Shown: one piece after another, positions 9,145-18,074 of the stretch
How the letters are laid out: every line of letters begins with the position of its first letter
How positions within the stretch are numbered: the stretch's first letter is position 1
Origin: Polynucleobacter paludilacus
GTDB taxonomy: Bacteria; Pseudomonadota; Gammaproteobacteria; Burkholderiales; Burkholderiaceae
Length of the DNA: 64,000 nucleotides
Assembly: GCF_018687595.1 (NCBI RefSeq)
Contig: NZ_CP061298.1
Span: 744,001 to 808,000 of the forward strand
Direction: 5' to 3'
Notes under the pieces: generated by a model
The model's input: only the letters and a program-made list of their open reading frames with translations
What the model was told of the DNA's origin: nothing
The model's database searches: none
Made by a program: the position numbers and the translations under genes

Positions 9145-9857
9145 AACTGCTCCTTCATGGTTGCGCGTATCCGAGCAATGGCAATGCTATGCATTTGAGA
9201 TACGCGAGATTCGGAAATACTTAAGACTGCGCCAATTTCTTTTAAATTGAGCTCTTGTTCGTAGTAAAGACCCATTAGAATCTTTTCCCGCTCGGGAAGA
9301 TTCTCAATGGCTTCTTTTAAAGATTCTTTAAAGTTTCTAGAGAGCAGTCCATTAATAACGTCATTATTACTTTTAATAAATCGATCCAGGAAGTGATCTT
9401 CATCGTCGGATTTATGAACATCATCAAAATAGATGAGTTGATGGCCGCTACATTCATTGATGATTTGGAAATATTCATCAATACTAACTTTGAGCTTCTT
9501 GGCAATCTCTGAATCAGTAGGGGCTCTACCTAAAGATTGTTGTAAACCGGCGATGGCTTTTTCAACATCCCGCATTTGTTTACGAATATTGCGAGGCAGC
9601 CAATCTGAACTACGCAATTCATCCATAATCGCACCGTGCACACGTTGCGAGGCATAGGTTTTGAACTGTGCGCCTAGATTATCTTGGTACTTATTTGCCG
9701 CATCAATGAGGCCAATCATTCCAGCCTGAATCAGATCATCTACTTCTACGTTGGCAGGGAGTTTGGCTTTAATTTGATAAGCCATTTTCTTAACCATGTC
9801 GGCGTGTTCGCCCACGAGGTTATTTTGCTTATCGAGTTTTCCATCTGCCTTGTACAT
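9126..9857 (-). CDS. fliA: RNA polymerase sigma-28 factor FliA
   Basis: FliA directs transcription of late flagellar, motility and chemotaxis genes. The 243-residue protein shows sigma region 2 (VEVDDLIQAGMIGLIDAANKY, then FKTYASQRVHGAIMDELR), region 3 (SLGRAPTDSEIAKKL) and a region 4 helix-turn-helix (LNLKEIGAVLSISESRVSQMHS). It starts 11 bases after the FlhG-like gene and overlaps motC. No flgM (anti-sigma) gene is in the window. Confidence 0.96.
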   Translation of the reverse strand: MYKADGKLDKQNNLVGEHADMVKKMAYQIKAKLPANVEVDDLIQAGMIGLIDAANKYQDNLGAQFKTYASQRVHGAIMDELRSSDWLPRNIRKQMRDVEKAIAGLQQSLGRAPTDSEIAKKLKVSIDEYFQIINECSGHQLIYFDDVHKSDDEDHFLDRFIKSNNDVINGLLSRNFKESLKEAIENLPEREKILMGLYYEQELNLKEIGAVLSISESRVSQMHSIAIARIRATMKEQLWTGPA

Positions 9858-9868
9858 GGGGATTGATT

Positions 9869-10363
9869 TTATTGAGAGGTCAGGTTGCTATTATGAACTG
9901 AGAGACTCTCAATATAGGTATTTCCTAGCCCTATATAACCCAGCTTAACTAGTGAAATTTCCCTAAAATTGCTTGTTGCATGGGTCAGATTGCGATAAAT
10001 TGTTTCCGCCAATGTATGGTTTTGAGTGGATATTAATAAGCCAATTTCATGGTTAATGGTTGTTTTGGCTAAGTGCTTAATGATTCCATAGGACTCTTTA
10101 ATAGAGTTTGCAGACTGGCTAATGTACATGACTATTTTGTCTTCTGAGACGATATCCAGTGGAGCCTTATTGATCGTGGTATGAGTCAAATCAAGGAATG
10201 GAATGCGATTGCTATTCAATCTTTTCATGAACTCAGTAAAACCAATGCCATCAATTGGATTGAGAAGGGTCTCTAAGTCGTGGCCTGGCGCTGAACTTGC
10301 CTCATTCTCGCACCCCATGAGACGACGCAATCCCGACGCCTGGTCTTGGAATACATTAAGCAT
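9869..10363 (-). CDS. FlhG (FleN)-like protein lacking the P-loop
   Basis: This 164-residue protein occupies the flhG position between flhF and fliA. Its N-terminus contains DQASGLRRL (about residues 7-15), matching the DQAxxLR helix with which FlhG stimulates FlhF GTPase. The C-terminal half (about residues 70-150; KIVMYISQSANSIKESYGII, then LVKLGYIGLGNTYIESL) resembles the last half of MinD/FlhG ATPases. The Walker A region (KGGVGKT) and the DxD segment are absent, and the protein is roughly 100 residues shorter than usual FlhG. No frameshift or stop is seen, so it reads as an intact shortened gene. The start overlaps flhF by 8 bases. The FlhG assignment is inference from context and motifs. 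Confidence 0.72.
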   Translation of the reverse strand: MLNVFQDQASGLRRLMGCENEASSAPGHDLETLLNPIDGIGFTEFMKRLNSNRIPFLDLTHTTINKAPLDIVSEDKIVMYISQSANSIKESYGIIKHLAKTTINHEIGLLISTQNHTLAETIYRNLTHATSNFREISLVKLGYIGLGNTYIESLSVHNSNLTSQ

Positions 10364-11645
10364 GGGTTTGGATTATCGGCTGAATGGAGCTGTTTTCTGG
10401 ATGATTTGCAGTATCTGAAGCCATGCTGGAATCGGCATCCTCTTCGTCGCTTAGAAGCATTTCTAGTTCATTAGTTTTGTTTAACAAGGCAATATCTTCT
10501 GGAACGCGCTGACCATTGGTAATGTAAAGTACGCGCAACTTGTTTTGCATCACGGCATTTAAAATTCCGCCAAGAGAGATGGATTCATCAACCTTGGTAA
10601 TAATGCAACCTTCAATCCCCTTGCTAGAGTAGGCTTGTGTTACGGCATTGAGACTCTCAGTAGTATTGTTGGCATTTAAGCACAATACTTTTTTGATTTT
10701 AGTCTGTGTAGCGCTGAGCATTTCCAGTTGCTTCTCAACCATCTTGTCTTTATGGCTAAGACCAGCCATATCAATCAGTACTAATTTCTTTTTACTTAAC
10801 TTCTCTAGTGCAGTATCTAATTCAACCCCGTCTTTAGCAGTGAGCATCTCTACGCCTAGGATCTTGGCATAAATATGCAATTGTTCATTACCGCCAATCC
10901 GATAAGTATCGGTAGAAATCAGAGCAACACTGGCTTTACCGTGCTGCAAGGCAAAACGGGATGCAATTTTGGCAACGGTCGTGGTTTTGCCAACCCCAGT
11001 AGGTCCTAAGAAAGCGTAGACGCCTTTGCTATCGAGGATCTCAGCTTCATTTTCAATACATTGAATATTTTTACTTAATAAGTTCCGTGACCAGATGATG
11101 GCATCTTCAAGCGCTAAATCAGCAGGGAGCTTCTTCAAGACCCGCTTGGCAAGATCTTGGGTGAAGCCTGCCTCCAGCATGCGCTGGGTGAGTTGCCGTG
11201 CATTAGGGCTTTGATGCTGGGCTGACTCCCAGGAGATCGCGTTCAACTGCGACTGAAAACTATTCTTCATTTCACGCAGTTCGACCAATAATTGATTCAT
11301 TTCTTGATTTTGATTGGCTGAATTTGACGTTGCCTGAACAACAGCAGGCGCTTTTACTGAAGTAGTCTCGCTTGTGGTGGAGGCTTCCTTTACATTCTGC
11401 TTGCTGTTAAAAATCTGGAGCATCTCTTGAGCACGTTTCATTTGCAACTGCTTATTTTCTAATTCAGTTTTTCCACTCGCTTTAGCTTCTTTTGGAGTGG
11501 CGTCAGCCTCACCTGCTGTGGCAGTAATTTCATGCCAGCCATTAATTTCACGGTGAGTCAGTATCGAAGCATCCGCTCCAAGTTCATCGCGAACCTGCTT
11601 CATTACATCGCGGGCTGTTTTGGCAACAAATCGTTTGGTGGTCAT
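10356..11645 (-). CDS. flhF: Flagellar SRP-like GTPase FlhF
   Basis: FlhF is an SRP-family GTPase that places and numbers polar flagella. The 429-residue protein has the FlhF N-terminus (KTARDVMKQVRDELGADASIL), a Gln/Asn-rich B linker (about residues 50-140) and an NG domain (about residues 150-400). G1 is GPTGVGKTTT, followed by DTYRIGGNEQL; G4 is TKVDE, then SLGGIL. The G3 motif reads IDMAGLSHKD instead of the usual IDTAG. Its start overlaps the flhA stop by four bases (ATGA). Confidence 0.95.
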   Translation of the reverse strand: MTTKRFVAKTARDVMKQVRDELGADASILTHREINGWHEITATAGEADATPKEAKASGKTELENKQLQMKRAQEMLQIFNSKQNVKEASTTSETTSVKAPAVVQATSNSANQNQEMNQLLVELREMKNSFQSQLNAISWESAQHQSPNARQLTQRMLEAGFTQDLAKRVLKKLPADLALEDAIIWSRNLLSKNIQCIENEAEILDSKGVYAFLGPTGVGKTTTVAKIASRFALQHGKASVALISTDTYRIGGNEQLHIYAKILGVEMLTAKDGVELDTALEKLSKKKLVLIDMAGLSHKDKMVEKQLEMLSATQTKIKKVLCLNANNTTESLNAVTQAYSSKGIEGCIITKVDESISLGGILNAVMQNKLRVLYITNGQRVPEDIALLNKTNELEMLLSDEEDADSSMASDTANHPENSSIQPIIQTHA

Positions 11646-13720
11646 GCTATTTCTCCAATTAAATTAGTAACACGAATAATTTTGGTATCGGGTAATTCTT
11701 CATGTGATAAGACTCGTAAATTAGGGCTAAAGCGCCTTAAAAATTTAGCCAAGGTCAGACGCAAAGAGGAGGGGACTAGCAACACAGGCGAAAAGCCCAT
11801 CTCTTCTTGTTTTTTAGCTGCTGCGCTGGCTTCTTTAGCTAAGGTTTGTGCAACACCAGGTTCAATGGCATTGCTGTCACTCTGGGTGTTTACAGCCTGC
11901 ATCAAAATCCGCTCTAATTGAGTATCTAGTGAGATCACAGACATCTCATTGGTATTAGGGAATAGTTTTTGTGTAATAGCCCTGCCCAACTTAATTCTGA
12001 CTTTGGCAGTCAGTTCGGCTGGATCTTGAGTTTGTTTAGAGTGTTCTAACAAAGTTTCCATGATCGTCTGCATATCCCGAATGGGAACGCCTTCACTCAG
12101 GAGGTTTTGCAGTACTTTTTGGACAACGGAAACACTGAGTAATTTGGGCACCAAATCTTCTACCAGTTTTGGTGAATCTTTACCCAATAAGCTGAGCAGC
12201 TGTTGTACTTCGAGATGTCCAAGCAATTCTGCTGCGTAAAGGCCAACGATGTGATTAAGGTGTGTGGCAACTACTGTGCTGGCGTCAACCACGGTATATC
12301 CATTATTTTGTGCATCTTCACGCTGATCATGATTGACCCATACGGCCGGTAATCCAAACGCAGGATCTTTCGTGATCTCTCCGCCAATTTCTTGGGTCAC
12401 TGTGCCAGGATTAATGGCTAAATACTGGCCGATATGAGATTCACCTTGAGCTACCTCTACGCCTTTGAGCTTAATCGAGTAGCCATTAGGTTTGAGATCA
12501 AGGTTGTCGCAAATATGCACAGCAGGGGTCAAGAAACCAACTTCCTGTGCAAATTTCTTACGCAATGCTTTGATGCGTTTAATGAGATCACCGCCCTGTT
12601 TCATGTCAACCAAAGGCACAAGACGGAAACCTACTTCAAGGCCTAAAGCATCGACAGGAATGACATCAAGCCACGAGGCTTCCAGATTCTCTGAGGGAGT
12701 ATCCTTTTTAAGCTGTTCTTCTGCTGCCACTTCTTTTTGATGCTTGGACTTCAAGCTGTAAGCGATCGCTGCCAATATGCCAGCTAGTAGCAAGAACGCC
12801 ACATTAGGCATTCCAGGAATCAAGCCCATACCACCCATAATGATGGCGGTGATATTTAAGACTTTCGGATTGGAGAATAGTTGTTTTGTTAATTGAGTGC
12901 CTAGGTCTTGATGGTTAGCAACCCTCGAGATCACAATACCGGCAGCAACTGAAATTACCAAAGAAGGAATTTGGGCTACTAGACCGTCACCGATCGTTAA
13001 CATGGTGTAGTTTTTGGCCGCTGTCGCTAGGGACAAGTCGTGCTGCAACATGCCCACAATCAAGCCGCCCACAATGTTAACGACAATGACCAAAATACCA
13101 GCAACAGCATCGCCTCTTACATATTTACTAGCACCATCCATCGCACCATAAAACTCTGCTTCTTGGGCAATATCGGTACGGCGTTGACGGGCCTGCTCTT
13201 GTCCAATCAGGCCTGAATTCAAATCCGCATCAATTGCCATTTGTTTCCCTGGCATAGCATCCAAGGTAAAGCGAGCTCCAACTTCAGCAATACGACCAGC
13301 ACCTTTTGTCACAACAGTAAAGTTAATGATGGTCAAAATGATAAAGACCACAATACCCACAGCGTAGTTCCCGCCAATTAAGAAGTGGCCAAATGCTTCA
13401 ATGACTTTGCCAGCTGCACTTGGGCCTGTGTGCCCCTCAGTCAGCACTAAACGGGTCGATGCCACGTTCAGCGAAAGTCGCAACATGGTGGTGATCAGCA
13501 AAACGGTTGGGAATGCTAGGAAATCAAGTGGCTTGGTAGTTTGAAGACCAATCAACAGCACCAATATAGAGAGTGCAATATTGAAGGTGAATAACAAATC
13601 GAGTGCGATTGCTGGCAAGGGCAGAATCATCATTGCCAAGAGCATGACAATAAATACTGGACCAGCTACTGTTTTAGCGTTCAGATTTTTGAGACGGTCA
13701 AATAGTTGATTAAAGTTCAT
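11642..13720 (-). CDS. flhA: Flagellar export apparatus protein FlhA
   Basis: FlhA is the large membrane subunit of the flagellar type III export gate and its C-terminal ring docks chaperone-substrate complexes. The 692-residue length is standard. About eight membrane segments fill residues 20-325, including the FHIPEP-family region (TTMLRLSLNVASTRLVLTEG and ARFTLDAMPGKQMAIDADL). The cytoplasmic domain follows from about residue 350. It overlaps flhB by four bases upstream and flhF by four downstream, indicating translational coupling. Confidence 0.97.
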   Translation of the reverse strand: MNFNQLFDRLKNLNAKTVAGPVFIVMLLAMMILPLPAIALDLLFTFNIALSILVLLIGLQTTKPLDFLAFPTVLLITTMLRLSLNVASTRLVLTEGHTGPSAAGKVIEAFGHFLIGGNYAVGIVVFIILTIINFTVVTKGAGRIAEVGARFTLDAMPGKQMAIDADLNSGLIGQEQARQRRTDIAQEAEFYGAMDGASKYVRGDAVAGILVIVVNIVGGLIVGMLQHDLSLATAAKNYTMLTIGDGLVAQIPSLVISVAAGIVISRVANHQDLGTQLTKQLFSNPKVLNITAIIMGGMGLIPGMPNVAFLLLAGILAAIAYSLKSKHQKEVAAEEQLKKDTPSENLEASWLDVIPVDALGLEVGFRLVPLVDMKQGGDLIKRIKALRKKFAQEVGFLTPAVHICDNLDLKPNGYSIKLKGVEVAQGESHIGQYLAINPGTVTQEIGGEITKDPAFGLPAVWVNHDQREDAQNNGYTVVDASTVVATHLNHIVGLYAAELLGHLEVQQLLSLLGKDSPKLVEDLVPKLLSVSVVQKVLQNLLSEGVPIRDMQTIMETLLEHSKQTQDPAELTAKVRIKLGRAITQKLFPNTNEMSVISLDTQLERILMQAVNTQSDSNAIEPGVAQTLAKEASAAAKKQEEMGFSPVLLVPSSLRLTLAKFLRRFSPNLRVLSHEELPDTKIIRVTNLIGEIA

Positions 13721-14898
13721 GACAATAGCGCCGGTATATTGTGATTTTTAGCAGTGGAGTGTTCATAAAAATGGGGGTCTAGCTCATCAGGAACCTCCAC
13801 ATTGCTAGGTTCATTTGGATAAGCGCCGTCTCGGCCGTTGAATTGTTTGACTTGGAATACAAAAGCCAAAATTTCAGCAACGGCTAAATAAAGTGCTTCA
13901 GGAATTTCTTGATCAACCTCGGTATGAGCATAAAGCGCACGAGCTAGTTTTGGAGATTCAACTGTCAAAATCTCATGTTCTTTTGCAAGTTCTTTGATGC
14001 GTAAAGCCACGGCATCGCTGCCTTTGGCTAACACAATCGGGGCTGACATATCATCTTCGCTGTATTGAACAGCAACGGCATAGTGGGTTGGGTTGGTGAT
14101 CACCACATCAGCATTTTGTACTTGAGTCATCATTCGGCGGCGAGACATTGCTCTTTGCTGTTGACGAATCTTTCCCCTAATTTCCGGGCTACCAGTACCT
14201 TCGCGCATCTCCTGCTTGATTTCTTCCTTGCTCATTTTTAATTTCTCAGCGTAGCGATGGAGTTGATAAGGGACATCAATCACGATGATGACGACGTAAG
14301 AAATCAATATGAGAAAAAAGGTTCGGAATAAAAAAATCCCGGTATGACTTAAGCCAGTTTCAATTGGTAATACTGCTAAGTTGATTAAATCAGGAAAGGC
14401 AAAAGAGATTGCCAAGTAAGAAATACTGCCGATCAGGGTGACCTTGAGGATAGATTTGACCAGTTCAACTAAAGAATTTTTATTGAATATATTGCTAAAA
14501 CCGCTTACTGGATCGAGGCGGGTGATATTGGGAACCAGCAGTTTAGGGCTGATATTCCAACCGCCTACCAAGAGGGGGGCGATTAAAGACCCGATCAGCA
14601 AAAAAATCAGTAGCGGAATGAATGCATACGTGATGTCGCTGACCTGATCATAAATTCGGTCTAAGGCAGTTGATGTATCAAAGGCGAGATTGCTGTCAAA
14701 TTTCAACCCATCCGACAGCAGACTTTTGAGGGCATTTTGTAGTGAGCCTGATAGGCTATAAATGCCTAGACCCGCTGCAAATAGAACAGCTCCTGAAGCT
14801 AATTCTTTAGAGCGTGGAACGTCACCTTCCTCGTACGCCTTGGCTATTCGCGCACTGGTAGCTGCTTCCGTTCTATCTAAATCGCTATCTGTTGCCAC
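13717..14898 (-). CDS. flhB: Flagellar export switch protein FlhB
   Basis: FlhB is the export-gate protein that switches substrate class from hook to filament. The 393-residue protein has four membrane segments (about residues 35-220) and the autocleavage motif NPTH (about residues 267-270) in VITNPTHYAVAV. It starts at GTG 14898, with GAGG nine bases before it. The sequence after the cytoplasmic domain is a longer tail than in enterics. It is the first gene of the leftward flhBAF-FlhG-like-fliA-motCD run, so a promoter should lie in 14899-14960. Confidence 0.96.
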   Translation of the reverse strand: MATDSDLDRTEAATSARIAKAYEEGDVPRSKELASGAVLFAAGLGIYSLSGSLQNALKSLLSDGLKFDSNLAFDTSTALDRIYDQVSDITYAFIPLLIFLLIGSLIAPLLVGGWNISPKLLVPNITRLDPVSGFSNIFNKNSLVELVKSILKVTLIGSISYLAISFAFPDLINLAVLPIETGLSHTGIFLFRTFFLILISYVVIIVIDVPYQLHRYAEKLKMSKEEIKQEMREGTGSPEIRGKIRQQQRAMSRRRMMTQVQNADVVITNPTHYAVAVQYSEDDMSAPIVLAKGSDAVALRIKELAKEHEILTVESPKLARALYAHTEVDQEIPEALYLAVAEILAFVFQVKQFNGRDGAYPNEPSNVEVPDELDPHFYEHSTAKNHNIPALLS

Positions 14899-14961
14899 TG
14901 CTTACCTCAATACTAGGGTGTAATGGCTTATTTTCCGATAACGAAGGGGGGATGAATCCAA

Positions 14962-14991
14962 AGAATAGGGGGCAAAAGCCCAGCCTATTCT
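14962..14991 (-). terminator. Hairpin between the chemoreceptor-like gene and flhB
   Basis: AGAATAGG (14962-14969) pairs with CCTATTCT (14984-14991), and an inner GGGC/GCCC with an AAAA loop extends the stem, apart from a two-base AG bulge. It follows the stop of the leftward 668-residue gene and precedes flhB. A short TTT follows on the minus strand. It probably ends the upstream transcript and so separates it from the flhB operon. Confidence 0.6.
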
Positions 14992-15016
14992 GATCTATTT
15001 ATGGATGTGAAATTAT

Positions 15017-17023
15017 TTAAAAAAGTTCCCAGTCAGGCTCTTTTGCGACCGAAGTTTCAGCAGCGGTTTGCTCTGCAAAAATATGCTCTTCAGCCTGCGC
15101 AAGTGCTTGAGCTTCTTTTTCAGCTATGAGGAGTTTTTCCTTATCCGAACTTAAGAAAAAAGCCTCAAAGCGCGTATTCAGACCATCAATTTGACCATCT
15201 AGGGCATCACATGATTTTAAGGACTGTTGCAAAAGATGGCTGTATTGTTGTCTTGCCGACTCGGCCTGGGCCAATGCGGTATTGACTGAAGCAACTTCAA
15301 TATGTTGTTGCATGCTATTGGTCAGTAGGGCGCTAGAGTCTTCAGAAATGGCGTTGATGAAACGAATTGTCTCGGCTAACTTCGTTTTTAATTCTTCAAT
15401 ACTGTGGCTAACAGTACGTGCTTCATCATCAGAAATCGTGACATCTTTAAAAGAGCTAATAAAGCTCACGTAGTCATAGCCTTCTAGCGGAGCTGCTGGC
15501 TGAGTTATTTCCGGTAAGGGTTTTTTGACCTTCTTTACTTTTTTAGCTGCGTCTAAGGACTCGAGGGCATCTAAGGAGTAACAAATATCCTGAAGGGCGT
15601 TGGTGGCCTTTAGTGCCAGAGACTGAACATTTTTTGCTTTCTTACTATTCTTTTTCTGGAATGTATTGAAGACTTCAAGTTTAGCTTGTGACTGTGAGAT
15701 CACTTTGCTCTGACTTTCTAGGGTGGACTCAAAGTTAATTTGCTGCTCATGTATCTCCGTGCAAATGGGAGCAAGAGCAAGCGTCTGCTCACGTAATTCG
15801 CTAATAGCAATCTCAACATCATCAACTAATTGGTTGATAGTACTGCCAATGATGGCGGTATGTTCGCAATCAAGCTTTACTTCAAGACGCTGACTGAGGT
15901 CTTTGTCAAGAAAGGCTGCTTTAAGGTTTTCTAATTCCACTTTGGTGGTTTCCATTGCGCGCTGTATTTCTTTGCGCTTTTTATCAGAATCTTGACCATG
16001 AGTCAGCGCAAGATCAATTGACGCATTGAGATCATCAGCAATCTTTTGATAGTCGCCTTGATGCTGGTCTAAGTTTCTACGACCCAGCATCTTGCCTTGC
16101 GACATAGCTTTATTAAGAATCTCGGTATCGAGCATAAATAACTTAAGCTCTTCTTGAATCGCTTTGATCGCTGCCAATGCACTGCTGTGGTCACCTTTGC
16201 GAGTTTTGATCACCGCATGAAGATCGCCGCTGGCGATATAGCCTGCCGCCCGAACGAGTTCGTCAGGCTCCGCACCCAACTGAGAATCTAACAGGCGCTT
16301 CGAAACAAATAATAAATAAGAAATTGAAAGAACAGAGCAGGCTGCTAAAAGTAAACCAAAGGTAACAAAGAAGTAAAAATATGCTTGACCATAAATGGCT
16401 TCCGATTTAGCAGCTTCATATTGGAGCGCAATCAGTGCTTTGGTATTTTGATCAAGGAGGTTTACCTTTTCTTCAGAGCTAACTAATTGAGATGCTAATA
16501 CATAGTTCCCGGCACTGGCAGCGAGTGCAGCAGGCTTCAGTGTTTTGCTATACCAATGATCATAGGACTCTGTAAAAGAATCCAGCAGTACCTTTTCATC
16601 GGTAGCTTTCAGTGTGGCAGCAACTTTATTCGTTAAATCCTTGATAGCGAGATTATTTTTTTCGATGAGGGGAATTGCTAAAACAGTATTAGGATTTTTG
16701 GTTTTACTTGAAACTCCCGCAGCGGCTTTAATAGCGAGATCTGAGTTCTGAACCAGATCATTTACGGTATTCATATTCTTAATACTTAATATGCGCTTTT
16801 CGTACAAGGTATGCGCATTTTCTTTGGAAGCATACAAGCCGTAACCAGCCAATATCATCAGGATTGTGCTTGAGCATAGAACGATGGCGACAATTCCTAG
16901 AAAATTGTCTTTGATACTATTAATAGAGAAGCTGAAATGTGGCGCCTTGAGTCTAACCAAATTTAAATTGGGCAAAATTCGAGGAAATTGCGGCAAATTT
17001 GCAGTTAATTTAATTTTTGACAT
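15017..17023 (-). CDS. Chemoreceptor-like membrane protein without the signalling hairpin
   Basis: The 668-residue protein has the layout of a chemoreceptor. TM1 is at about residues 41-64, a helical periplasmic domain at about 65-215, TM2 at about 218-245, and a HAMP domain follows (LGAEPDELVRAAGYIASGDL). One or two more HAMP-like repeats come next (LGRRNLDQHQGDYQKIADDL; KDLSQRLEVKLDCEHTAIIG), then long coiled coil. The conserved methyl-accepting hairpin (the NILALNAAVEAARAGE-type tip) is absent, so canonical CheA/CheW coupling is unlikely. The last residues are DWELF, matching the xWxxF pentapeptide that tethers CheR/CheB in some receptors. It lies between motAB and flhB. A structural or polar-localisation role is an alternative. 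Confidence 0.7.
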   Translation of the reverse strand: MSKIKLTANLPQFPRILPNLNLVRLKAPHFSFSINSIKDNFLGIVAIVLCSSTILMILAGYGLYASKENAHTLYEKRILSIKNMNTVNDLVQNSDLAIKAAAGVSSKTKNPNTVLAIPLIEKNNLAIKDLTNKVAATLKATDEKVLLDSFTESYDHWYSKTLKPAALAASAGNYVLASQLVSSEEKVNLLDQNTKALIALQYEAAKSEAIYGQAYFYFFVTFGLLLAACSVLSISYLLFVSKRLLDSQLGAEPDELVRAAGYIASGDLHAVIKTRKGDHSSALAAIKAIQEELKLFMLDTEILNKAMSQGKMLGRRNLDQHQGDYQKIADDLNASIDLALTHGQDSDKKRKEIQRAMETTKVELENLKAAFLDKDLSQRLEVKLDCEHTAIIGSTINQLVDDVEIAISELREQTLALAPICTEIHEQQINFESTLESQSKVISQSQAKLEVFNTFQKKNSKKAKNVQSLALKATNALQDICYSLDALESLDAAKKVKKVKKPLPEITQPAAPLEGYDYVSFISSFKDVTISDDEARTVSHSIEELKTKLAETIRFINAISEDSSALLTNSMQQHIEVASVNTALAQAESARQQYSHLLQQSLKSCDALDGQIDGLNTRFEAFFLSSDKEKLLIAEKEAQALAQAEEHIFAEQTAAETSVAKEPDWELF

Positions 17024-17123
17024 GGGCTGGAATTCGTATCTAAGTAGAGATCACTACAAGATAAGCCAAGGCCTAGACTTTCAAAGCCCTGAATAAACGA
17101 CCTAATTGTGGGTAATTCAACCC

Positions 17124-18050
17124 TTATTTGGCGCCAACATCCTTAATAATGGCTTTCGCACCATCCGCATTAGGGGTGATGACAGGGGCAGCCTTTTCGA
17201 TCCGATCTTGACTCTTTTTATTGAGCACAATGATTGAAATTCGGCGATTGATGGGATTTAGGGGGTTAGATTTATCGTAGAGCACTGCAGAGCCTAGGCC
17301 CACCACCTCAAGTACCTTTCCTTCATCCATGCCGCCTTGGATAAGTTCTCGTCTTGAAGCATTAGCGCGATCGGCCGATAGTTCCCAGTTGCTATACGAG
17401 GCCGGACCATCCGGATAGGGAACTGCGTCAGTATGACCAGAAAGACTGACTTTATTACCAATCCCATTTAAGGTGGAGCCAATCGCCCGCATGATCGCTC
17501 TAGCATAGGGCTCTAGCTCAGGGCTAGATAGGGCAAACATGGGGCGTTTCAAATCGTCAACGATCTGAATTCGCAAGCCTTGGTCAGTAATATCGATCAA
17601 AACCTGATTCTTGTAGTTTTTGAGTTGAGGCTTTTCTTGAATGGCTGACTCAATTTTAGCCTTGAGTTCTTTGAGGCCCGCTTCGTCTAAGAGTTTTTGT
17701 TTACCTTTGGATTGATCAGAGGGTCGAACTTGATATTGATCCTGCCCCTTCGATACCTCACCTTCTTTTCGGGTGAGGTCTTCTCCACCGCCGGGAATTA
17801 CGCTACTTGTGCCGGATTTATTTTCACCTGAGGAGAATATTCTCTCAATTGGGGTCTTGAAGTAGCCCGCAATACCTTCTAGATCGCGCTTAGAAGTATC
17901 AGCTGCAAGTAACCAGAGTAACAAGAAAAAGGCCATCATGGCCGTTACGAAGTCGGCGTAAGCAATTTTCCAAGCGCCACCATGAGCGCCGCCAGCAACC
18001 TTACGTTTACGCTTTACAACAATGAGGGGTTTATCTTTATCTTGGGCCAT
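17124..18050 (-). CDS. motB: Flagellar stator protein MotB
   Basis: MotB anchors the MotA/MotB stator to peptidoglycan and provides the proton-binding Asp. The 308-residue protein begins with a basic segment (VVKRKRKVAGGAHGGAWKIA), then YADFVTAMMAFFLLLWLL, where the key Asp is about residue 32. A plug/linker follows, and an OmpA-like domain (about residues 145-285) has SLSGHTDAVPY and NRRISIIVL. It lies 24 bases after motA. It is distinct from the MotD-type protein at 7579. Confidence 0.96.
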   Translation of the reverse strand: MAQDKDKPLIVVKRKRKVAGGAHGGAWKIAYADFVTAMMAFFLLLWLLAADTSKRDLEGIAGYFKTPIERIFSSGENKSGTSSVIPGGGEDLTRKEGEVSKGQDQYQVRPSDQSKGKQKLLDEAGLKELKAKIESAIQEKPQLKNYKNQVLIDITDQGLRIQIVDDLKRPMFALSSPELEPYARAIMRAIGSTLNGIGNKVSLSGHTDAVPYPDGPASYSNWELSADRANASRRELIQGGMDEGKVLEVVGLGSAVLYDKSNPLNPINRRISIIVLNKKSQDRIEKAAPVITPNADGAKAIIKDVGAK

Positions 18051-18074
18051 AACACTTCAAGCGCTTGAAACTGC

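Noticed and set aside
14924..14935. CCGATAA, resembling a sigma-28 -10 box
   Set aside because: It points away from flhB, into the chemoreceptor-like gene, and lacks a TAAA-type -35 box at the expected distance.
16866..17096. Open frame of 76 codons on the plus strand over the start of the chemoreceptor-like gene
   Set aside because: It mostly mirrors the coding strand of that gene and has no ribosome site.
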